Assembly (NCBI GenBank): GCA_951812925.1
Contig: OX638372.1
Coordinates: 64,559,407-64,623,406, forward strand
Source of the DNA: Calliopum simillimum
Lineage: Eukaryota; Arthropoda; Insecta; Diptera; Lauxaniidae
DNA length: 64,000 nucleotides
Reading direction: 5' to 3'
The notes under the pieces are model-generated. The model made no database searches and was not told the DNA's origin. It saw only the letters and a list, made by a program, of their open reading frames with translations. The position numbers were made by a program, and so were the translations under genes. Positions 55,398 through 64,000 of the stretch are shown in pieces (positions within the stretch are counted from its first letter, which is position 1; every line of letters starts with the position of its first letter).

Positions 55398-57210
55398 TGT
55401 GGCCTTCATTAGACGCTATCATTCGTGAAATGACTTAGAATATGAAGCATACATATTGCCTCTCAAAAACAAAAATTAAAACTATGAAGGTTAAAGCTTT
55501 CCATAAAATTGAAAAAACGCCAAAATGAAAAAAAACCTAATCGAAAAGTGGAAGGTTCGATGGAGGGGTACTGTAGCCGCCCATTCAAAAAACACAAAAA
55601 TATATTTATCTGAATATAAAGCAGGTTTCCTTATAAAATTTATAACATGTCAGCATGTTTACATACTCGCATATAAATAATTGATAGTTTCAAAAAATTA
55701 TTTTTTTTAAATTTCCACAATTGCTCCCAAAAATCTGAAGAGGGTGACAAAAAAGTGATCTGAGATTTTTTAAATTTTTTAAGGTCATTTAGATGTCGCG
55801 CAAAGTCAATTTATGCAAAATCTTGGTTTGACGCGTTTTTCATTTTATTACGATCTCAAAAATGCTCGGAATGAGTCGTACGATTTATTGTCTTTAATCA
55901 AGGCTTATTAAAAAATAAAAATTGGAACCTTAAATCAACGACATATTATTTTTTTTGGCTAAAATACTCACAAAAAAAGTTTTTTTTTTTTTTTTTGGAA
56001 ATTTGACCTTACTGTAAAACTCTAAATCTTCATTTTGGATAAAACTTGTTGTTCCGAGATCATCATTAAATGACGTACGGATCAATTTTTATCAAAAAAA
56101 AAAAAAAAACATTGGGTTAAAATAAGTAAAAATGTTCAACAAAAATATGCTCCGAAAATTTTTTAGCGGTCATCAAAGACCACCTGAGCGCGGGGCCGCT
56201 GCACCTCCATACAAAAAGCATCCTTTTTTTTGAATTTTTTTATATTTTTAATAATTCATTTGGATATTTCCAAAGTAAAGTAATTTTTTTGCTAGAGGTG
56301 TGTATGCTGTTCTTTCCGTTAAAGTACTCTCCCTTAAACTTTTCAAAATTCTAACATCAAAGTGTATCATCTCCACACTAACCACGCTTACGTCGACCTT
56401 ATATCGAAATGAATGGCATCTAAAAAGACTTACTTAAGTAAGTATAATGGAATAAGTGTGCATAATTAATTGTTTAATTATTAACTTAAAGTGAAACCTC
56501 ATGTTTGTAAACACAATTTTCAGGAAGAATTTTACATCTTCCTATGAATAAATACTTGATTTATTATGGAAGCTTAACACAAAATGCAAATGGTGGTGCC
56601 ACATTAAATTTTATGTAAACAACTTCAAGTGTGGGTGGCGGAATGAACTTAAAACGACCCTACTTAATAAGTTTATTAAAAAAGTTTTTTTTTCAAACAT
56701 TAAAGTCTGGGTTTTTTTTTTTCGTTTTGGCAATAGCTCAAGTATAAAAATTTTTGCTATTATGGCTAGCAATGAAATATTTTCTCATTTCATTTTGGCC
56801 TTTTTCAGCAACGAATAAAATTGAGGTTTTTTATTCCATTATTTTTTTAGCAACAACAGCATTAAACCAAAACTCATACCCATAAACTGCTGGAGTACAT
56901 AAGAGTCCAGCACGATACTGCCTTCAACAACACAAGATAATAAATTTATAAGTCTTAAAGCACAATCGAATAGCATTCCCATTCTATTTATAGCAGATAC
57001 GCAGCACGAAAAAAGCACAAAAGAAGAGTGTAAAGAATTAAAACGAACCGAAACGTTTGGTTTTTTGACGCCACCACAAACGGCTAATGTTTCAAAGAGC
57101 GGGGTTAGGAAGGAAAAATTGGTGATTTCAGGAGAAATATGTAAACAGCGGCTCACACGACTATTTGATTAGTCCAGTTGGAAAACCAGATCTCGTCTTT
57201 TCAAATAAAA
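55398..57210. other. Unassigned, 1.8 kb
   Basis: No element ends or protein similarity recognised. A 105-codon minus-strand frame at 56839-57156 is cysteine-rich (CGGVKK, CCVSAI, CVVEG) and lies in slightly GC-richer DNA. I do not recognise it, and chance is the likelier explanation. Confidence 0.35.
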
Positions 57211-58005
57211 CTAGTAAGGGTGTAACTTTTGGCCTGGCCAAAAAATAAATACCCTACACTGCTGTATTTTGAAAATTTTGTTTGTAAGGGAGGTGCCACG
57301 CCCTCTTGTCCGAGTTCACCCAGTTTTTGTTTAGAGTTTGCATTTATAGTTTTTAGTGTCTGAGTGAAATTTGTTTGGATTATCTCAAAAAACGTTTTCA
57401 GTTCAGTATAGCATTTTGAAGCTTTTGCTTTATAGGAGGTGCCACGCCCTCTGTTTCGAGTTCACCGAGTTTTTGCTCAGAGCTTTAATTTATAATTCTT
57501 AATGTCTGAGACAAATTTGGTTCGAATATCTCAAAAAACGCTTTCAGTACAGCGTTTTAAAGCTTTTGCTTATATGGGAGGTGCCACGCACTCTTGTCCG
57601 AGTTTGCTTAGATTTTTTTTAGAGCTTGTGCCTAAAATTCGTAATATTTTTGTGTATTTTGGTTGCATTGTCGTGAAAAATACTCCTAAAATTGCATTTT
57701 GCATTTATTTTTTGTATGGGCGGTAGGCGTGTTCGTTGACTGATTTCGCTCATTTTCATTCCCCCGAGCTAACTTTGACGATGAAGGCAGTATATCAAAA
57801 TTCATTGAATTATCTTGCTCAGTTTCCCAAAAAGTGTATTTCAACACACAGCCAGCCACCCAGCCAGCCAGACAGACGGACATGGCTATATCGACTCAGG
57901 AGGTGATGCTGATAAAGAATATATATACTTTTCTATATCTGCCACGCCTCATGCTCTGCGTTACAAAGGAAAGGACAAAGTGAATATACCCTGGGTGTAG
58001 GGTAT
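57211..58005 (-). mobile_element. Full-length Helitron-like (DINE-1-like) copy
   Basis: The most complete copy, about 795 bp. The 3' end on the minus strand has CTAG|T with the hairpin TTTGGCC-A-GGCCAAA. Three internal repeats contain GGGAGGTGCCACGC followed by TTGTCCGAGTT. Then come the GGGCGGTAGGCGTG block and the 5' region with the CCATGTCCGTCTGTCTGGCT run. The 5' terminal TATACCCTACACCCAGGGTA forms a hairpin. TGTAGGGTAT and ATACCCTACA near the two ends are the paired subterminal repeats known from INE-1. It encodes no Rep/helicase. Confidence 0.9.
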
Positions 58006-58224
58006 AAAAATAGGAACAACTATAAGTCAGATGAATAAACTAACTTTCCAAGTCAAATAAGACGATATTGCACTAACTAAATAAAAAATAGTTCTGTGTT
58101 TGTGGTGCCATCTGTGCGTCAGATCGGGATTTCATCAGACAATCCAATAATTGAACATTTTTGAATCCCGAAATGCCAGCATATAGAACTCGGCTGTAAA
58201 ATTGGAAATTATAGTATTATTATA

Positions 58225-58936
58225 GTATTGTAATTTTTGGGACGAATTTACAAACTCTTCCACGTGAGCTTTCCGCGAGTAAGAGAAGATTCTCTCAACA
58301 TTATACTGGAAAATCATTGCTAATGAAACATCTCTTCGATGAACTATTGCGCTACAAAACTTCAACGCGATTAACAGAATATTATTTTCACTCTTGTGGA
58401 AGATTATTATAAGCCAAGCTTAAAGCTCTTCCAGGCGAATTAAATAAAAAATCTCCTAAGACTCTACTGGAAGACGGTTTTAAATCTAACTTGTTCACGT
58501 ATAACTAACAACTCTTCCAGACGAGTTTTATACGATATAAGATGGCCGACTACGACATGAAATCAGCTCTTCAGAAGTTTAAAAAAAATTTATAATTTTT
58601 TTTTTTAAAGGCAACATTTGTAAATCCAGCAAAAAGTCAAACTACACGGTATATTTTGATTGGCACATAAATTTTGACCAATATTGCACAAAAATTTGCA
58701 ATTTCTTATGAAACTATTTTGATATCGCCATTTTATTTTTAAGGTGCATTAATTTTTTTTTTAAAGTTTTTCTCGCTTTAAAAAACATCTTTTGAAGTCG
58801 TCTGTGGACACTTCCTGGGGATCATTTGCAGATTCAGATCAGATGGTGAAGACCAGAATGCGATGTCGCGAACGATTGATTTGATCACCTAAGCGAATAA
58901 AATGTGACTCTTCCGCAATTGAAAATGTTTGCTGGG
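58225..58936. mobile_element. Second CCCAGCAAAC-family copy, inverted relative to 54202
   Basis: The right end AATTGAAAATGTTTGCTGGG matches the left end of 54202-55397 on the opposite strand, followed by TGATCAAATCAATCGT and the AAGATGGCCGACTACGACAT block. The left end is truncated near 58225 (AATTTTTGGGACGAATTTAC). Confidence 0.8.
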
Positions 58937-59240
58937 AAATAATTCATAGGCATACAAAAAGTATAGAATGATAATAGAAGAAAGTGGCCATTTTCCGTAC
59001 ATATAAGTTTTAATAAAGTCGTTACTTAAGTAACAGATGTTGTACCAATTGTACTTTTTTTTTTTTTTTAAATTCTTTTTTTTTTGTTATTTAGTTTTTG
59101 CAAATATTTTCTTGGTAATGCGAGTAATTGTGCGATTTGTTTTCACTTTGTTTACTTTGAAATTGCTTTGGTCATTTGTTTTCGACCACAGTTAATTTAG
59201 TGGAAACTAAGGGGAAAATAGAAGTTTTTTGATTGCGTCG

Positions 59241-60399
59241 CACTATGGTTTTTTTTTGGACAAAAAAGTGTACACAAAAATAATTCACTACAAGGACATA
59301 TTTTCTTTAAAAAAATTAAACGCGAAGTTAAAGGTTATACATTCACCTATCTAAAAAGATGGCCGCTTTTTCTAGCATCTGATCCACAAAATAGTGACAA
59401 GGGTCGAAACCAACTTGATTTTTGAAAAAATCGATTTTTCTGTTTAAAAATGTTAGTCGCATTAAACGCAGGAGTGATATATGTATAAATTTATATGTAT
59501 TCATTCAAATCAATTAAGATGAAATGAACTCAAAGTGAAAATGGGTGGTGCCACGCCCCAAAATTAATTCGTCATATCTCCAAAACTATTAAACGTATGT
59601 TTGTAATAGGCACAGAGAGAAATAATGTTTATTAGAAAAGTGGGCGGTGCCACGCCCCAAAAATATGTAACACATATCTCCAAAACTATTTGACCCATGT
59701 GGATGAAATTCGGTTTATATACAAAAGTCATCAAGACAAATAATGTCTGTTGAAAAAATATGTGGTGCCACCCCCACAGGCAGAGCTACTTGAATGAACT
59801 TGTTTCCTATAGAAGATAGTGTCAATTAATAAAGATATATTCATTGTTGGGTGTGGTACCTCCCTTTTGTTCAGCAAATGTTATTTGACTCACTACCTTT
59901 TCTTTATATATACCGAAATTCATTCCTATAGCTCAAATTGTTTGGGAGATATGATAAGTTTTATATTTATAAGGCGTGGCACCGCCCACTTTTTCAGTGG
60001 ATGTTATTTCTCTTTGAGCCTGTTACACACATACCGCATCTTATCTCTCTGCGTCTAATAGTTTCGGAGATATTACGAATATGTTTTTGGGGCGTGGCAC
60101 CGCCCATTTCACTTTGAGTTGATTTAATCTTACTTGATTTGATAAGATGCACATAAATTTATTCATATATCACTCCTGCGTTTAATGTGACGTTTAAACA
60201 GAAAAATCGATTTTTTCAAAATTCAAGAGATTTCGACCCGTCTCACTATTTTGCGGATCAGATGCTGGAAAAAGCGGGCATCTTTTTAGATAGGTGAATG
60301 TATAACCTTTAACTTCGCGTTTAATTTTTTTAAAGAAAATGTGTCCTTGTAGTGAATTATTTTTGCGTACACTTTTTTGTCCAAAAAAAAACCATAGTG
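59241..60399. mobile_element. Nonautonomous Transib-like element, 1159 bp
   Basis: The ends CACTATGGTTTTTTTTTGGA and its inverse to CCATAGTG, with CAAAAAAGTG next. The flanking 5-bp duplication CGTCG (59236-59240, 60400-60404) is identical. CACWATGG ends and a CGNCG-type 5-bp duplication are the recorded marks of the Transib superfamily, whose transposase is related to RAG1. The arms are inverted for about 560 bp each and contain GGGCGGTGCCACGCCC units at about 59545, 59641, 59758 and, inverted, 59858, 59970 and 60090. No transposase. Confidence 0.9.
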
Positions 60400-60404
60400 C
60401 GTCG

Positions 60405-60713
60405 CTTCGCTTATCGTAATCATTTGGTGTTTCTTTTAGTGAAACAAAACTAAAATAGGAGTACTTGATTGGGAAGTTTTTGAGTTTGTATATGTGCCGC
60501 ACCGAAATGTTCTCTAAAATAAAATGTAATAATTTAAGGCTCTGCAACGTCGAAATCAAATTTAAAGTAGTCACAATATCTAGCTTTTGTGGAGATAATT
60601 TTTACGTCCTTGCAACAAAGAACCATTTAAAAATCAATATTCTGATTATTATCTACTACAATCCAACCGAAAAACCCAGAGGATCTCTTGAAAATAAATC
60701 TTGTTAGTTTGGA
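60405..60713. other. Unassigned spacer
   Basis: Nothing recognised apart from a chance 80-codon frame. Confidence 0.4.
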
Positions 60714-62290
60714 CAAGGTTGGGTTAGGTTTAAGTGGCGGCAAAAAAGCCACACATAGTCCAAAAAGGTCGATAGTGATACCACATCAGAGCTTAATTTG
60801 CTGTGCCCGAATTCTCTGAAGCTAAAACCCTCAACTCCTTTCAGTCGGAGCGCAGTTTTAAAGACTACTCCTTTCGCATGTAAGTAAATAGGAAGCATGT
60901 TAAGTATTATATTTAATGATTCTGCTGATGTAGTTTTTAGAGCACGCGTAATACTCAAGCACATAAGTCGTTGAATTCTTTCTAATGGTTTTAAGAGAGA
61001 TTTATTTTCGAGTGCGTTCCACCAGGCAAATACTCCTTATAACAATATAGGCCTAACAATAGAGCAGTATATCCAGTGTGCCACCTTAGGTTTTAAGCCC
61101 CAAGTGCGATCAAACATGACTTTGCAAGCGTAGAAGGCATTATAAGCTTTTGCTACGCGTTCTTCAATGTTTTCTTTCCAATGTAGTTTGTGATCTAAAA
61201 TCATTCCTAGAAACTTTGCTGTTTTCGATAAATTTATGGTGATTCCATTGACATGAATGCACCTGAAAGTCGGTGTTTTACATTTTCTGGTGAAAAGTAT
61301 AACTTGGGTTTTTGATGGACTTATACAAAAGCCTTTTGTGGAGCACCATCTCCTTAAAGATTCTAGCGAGGTCTCCAGAAACTCACTTTGTACATTCGGA
61401 TATTTCCCATTTACCATTAAAACAAGATCATCAGCATAAGCAACAGCTTTAGTGCCCATGACCTGTAATTTTTTAATAGAGGCTTTAAAGCTATAATCTA
61501 GAGAAGTGGTGAAAGCACCCCACCTTATGGAGTGCCAAAAATGGTCAGTTTTTGAGTGAATTCAGAACCCCACGTTGTTGATATTAAGCGACAACTGAGT
61601 AGAGTGTTGATCCAACCTATAAGAAATTCGTTGAGTCCCATCAACCGAAGTCCATCTATTAGGAATTCATTTAAAATATTGTTAAAGGCCGCTTCAATAT
61701 CCAGGAATGCCGCTAAAGTGTATTCCTTGTAGTGAAGAACATTTTCAAAGTTTTTAACTACACTATGTAGAGCAGTTTCTACTGATTTGCCTTTCTGGTA
61801 GGCTTGCTGAGTAGGTGACATGTAACCGTGGACAATACTTTCTCTCATGTAGCAGTCAATGACACGTTCCATGGTTTTAAGGAGAAAATATGTTAAACCA
61901 ATAGGTTTGAAATCTTTTGCCTTGGCGTGGGTGATTTTTCCTCCTTTGGGAATAAACACTACTTTTACCTGGAGCCATGATTGCGGTACATACTGAAGTC
62001 TTCAGCAACCGTTAAAAATTAGTATAAGCCATTCTATGATACTAACTTAAGCATATTGTAACATAGCTGGGAAAATGTTACACGTATCAGGACCCGCTGA
62101 TTTATATTGTTTAAAGGACTCAAGAGCATTATTTATTCTGTTCTTATTAAATATGTTAGGAGGTGAACCTTCTAAACTAGGTATTGTTTGCAAATTCGTT
62201 GAAACGGAAGTGTTAAGGCAGCCCGGACAATGAGTTTGCATTAGCAGGTCTACTGTTTCTGCTGCATTATCAGTCCTTTTTTGTTTTAAA
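60714..62290 (-). mobile_element. Decayed non-LTR retrotransposon (LOA/R1-like), 5'-truncated
   Basis: The minus strand reads in order from the pre-RT segment at 62.28 kb to a post-RT segment ending near 60.71 kb, where a GGTTGGGTTAGG-type motif (read on plus) marks the end. No A tail is seen. The endonuclease and RNase H domains are missing. Confidence 0.8.
60714..62290 (-). pseudogene. LINE reverse transcriptase with several stops and frameshifts
   Basis: Recognisable blocks in order: DNAAETVDLLMQTHCPGCLN; FKQYKSAGPDTCNIFPAMLQ; VFIPKGGKITHAKAKDFKPI; YFLLKTMERVID; QQAYQKGKSVETALH; LAAFLDIEAAFNNI (catalytic Asp); LTIFGTP-stop-GG (GTPQGG box with Gln lost); AVAYADDLVLMV (YADD box near 61430); CISPSKTQVILFTRK; KFLGMILDHKLHW; RPILL-stop-GVFAWWNALENK; QRLMCLSITRALKTTSAESL and a LPIYLHAKG stretch. 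FLDIEAAFNN and the post-RT LxITxAxxTT stretch fit the LOA/R1-like side of LINEs. Assignment beyond that is uncertain. Confidence 0.85.
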
Positions 62291-62424
62291 TTAAAGCGTT
62301 ATTTCTTTTTTAGACTGGCTGCATCTGTTGTATTTTGAATATCTTTGGACAAGAGAGTGTTTAAATTTTTTCCCAAAAAAGGCTGTACATAAAATACTTG
62401 TTGATGTAAAATCTAGCTTAACTC

Positions 62425-63985
62425 GGTGAAGTTTAACATAAATGAAACCATATATGTTGACTAGAGCGCCCACAAGATATATGAAATGTGCAAAGTTGTG
62501 AATTTGTTTGCTCCCCGTCCATTTCCTGAAATTAAAGGTCAAAAAAATAAGATCTCAAAAAAAAATTTGGAATAGGTAGTGGAAAAAACCCAGCCGGTTT
62601 TCGATCAAAGGTCGAAAAATTGACTAAAAAAATGAAAGTCGCTTTGACTGCCCGTTACTTCCAAACTGTTCATTTTTTCATAATATTTTCAAGACAACTT
62701 TTGTAGAGCAGGACTAGGTCAACATAATCTTTTTAAAAAATTTTGTTCCAAAAATTAAATTTGTTGTTGTTTCGGTACAAAAACTTATATTTTTTAAGAA
62801 AATTTTCATGACTTTTTTTCTATAAATTGTTTTTTTGTAATTTTTGAAGGGCGGAATATTTGTTTTGGAATCCTTATATTGCATGGGATTAAATGTTAAT
62901 TAATTCAACAAAAAAAAATTATTTAAAAATATTAAGTTTTAGGGTATGGAGCCGGTCTCAATTTTGGAAAAAAATATTAGTATTCTAATCTTTTTTCTTA
63001 TAATCGCTACTTTCTTGGATGCAACAAAATGCATTTTTAGTTGGTATTGAATGCATCATTAAGAACTGTTTTTTGCCTTCAAAATGAGCTATGAAATGGG
63101 TTTGTGCGACTTTTTTTCAAAAAGTTATGACCATTTTAAAATGACATCATGAAAGTTAAAAATAATGTGTGGATTCTCTATAGCAATTGCCATATTACAA
63201 TACTATATCTTTTATAATGTTATTTTAAAATGGTCATAACTTCTTAAAGAAAAATCATACAAGACCATTCTGTAACTCATTTTGAAGAAGAAGAACAGTA
63301 CTAAATGACGCATTTAATAGAAAAGACCAAAACGATTTTGTGCGTGTTCTACACAACCTCAAAAATCGTGTTTTTTGAACATTAGAGGTGAGATATCTCA
63401 CAAACCATAAGTGATATAGCAATTCCGCGTTCAATTTCGAATTCAGCATTAATAAATACATCTAAAATGACTATTTTGGTTTTTATTTCTAGTCGCTTTT
63501 TTTATATACCGTTTTTCGACCTCATTTTAAAAACCATGCCATGAACCGATTTTGAAAACAAATATTGCACCCTTTTAAAATTACAAAAAACCAATTTATA
63601 GAAAAAAAGTCATCACAATTTTCTTAAAAAATTTAAGTTTTTGTACCGAAACAACAACAAATTTAATTTTTGGACCAAAATTTTTTGAGAAGATAATGTT
63701 GACCTAGTCATGTTCTACAAAAGTTGTCTTGAAAATATTATGAAAAAATGAACAGTTTTGAAGTAACGGGCAGTCAAAGCGACTTCCCTTTTTTTAGTCA
63801 ATTTTTCGACCTTTGATCGAAAACCGGCTGGGTTTTTTCCACTACCGATTCCAAATTTTTGAGATCTTATTTTTTTGACCTTTAATTTCAGGAAATGGAC
63901 GGGGAGCAAGCAAAATCAGAATTTTGCACATATGGGCGCTCTAATGTTGACATATCAGAGTTTAACGTAAAATTGGCGGTATAAA
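62425..63985. repeat. Large foldback reaching the window edge, ~1.55 kb
   Basis: GCTCCCCGTCCATTTCCTGA at about 62510 pairs with its inverse at about 63888-63907. CCCAGCCGGTTTTCGATCAA, GACTGCCCGTTACTTC, GTTGTTGTTTCGGTACAAAA and, close to the centre, AGTTATGACCATTTTAAAAT all have partners. The arms are about 700 bp at high identity, centre near 63190. GAGCGCCC marks the outer part on both sides. Ends and duplication are not fixed. Confidence 0.85.
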
Positions 63986-64000
63986 CAAGTGTCGTATACT

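Noticed and set aside
56839..57156. A cysteine-rich 105-codon gene on the minus strand
   Set aside because: No recognised domain, no splice or promoter evidence, and no related copy in the window. It is kept only as a remark.
60716..60735. Telomere-like repeat (GGTTGGGTTAGG)
   Set aside because: Only one or two units; it resembles a common dipteran repeat end and adjoins a LINE relic.

Overview
This window reads as repeat-dense nuclear DNA of a brachyceran fly (Diptera). It is very AT-rich, has no prokaryotic gene organisation, and I found no host gene. The best taxonomic pointer is at least eight copies of a short Helitron-like repeat whose 5' part matches the INE-1/DINE-1 layout known from Drosophila. 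It has a TATACCC start, then a stretch ending in AAAGTATATATATTC, and its 3' end is CTAG behind a TTTGGCC hairpin. A jockey-type LINE, several mariner lineages, and hAT and PIF/Harbinger elements fit the same picture. The species cannot be fixed from the sequence.

Layout. 0-4.6 kb: an old mariner remnant, a Helitron 3' end and a small foldback. 4.6-9.5 kb: a half Tc1 element abutting a pair of inverted ~39-bp minisatellite blocks that look like a Foldback (FB)-type element. 10-16.3 kb: two MITEs, a CACGGTG-ended foldback, a 46-bp micro-element with a 10-bp duplication, and two tandem Helitron copies split by a 2-kb TIR element. 17.6-31 kb: further foldbacks and MITEs, a mariner fragment inside a MITE, a truncated hAT, and a 5'-truncated jockey LINE with an open 370-codon RT end inside a tRNA-like inverted-repeat element; a Charlie-like hAT remnant follows. 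32-40 kb: foldbacks, a TA-flanked MITE, and a relic Tc1/mariner relative.

The best preserved coding elements lie at 40.8-46.2 kb. One is a mariner split by a complete two-gene PIF/Harbinger element, with a DDE transposase and a Myb/SANT-like protein that has an intron. The other is a maT-like (DD37D) element whose third catalytic residue is mutated. From 47 to 51 kb there is a three-level nest and a near-perfect 1.39-kb palindrome. From 51.8 to 64 kb there are hAT MITEs (one with a perfect 8-bp duplication), paired TIR elements in opposite orientation, a nonautonomous element with Transib hallmarks (CACTATGG ends, CGTCG duplications), a decayed LINE, and a last foldback running to the window edge.

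No transposase here is intact, so the interest lies in element structure, nesting order and the large number of long inverted repeats. The likeliest undescribed items are the CACGGTG foldback family with 4-bp duplications, the chimeric inverted-repeat elements carrying tRNA-like pol III modules, and the FB-like minisatellite element.
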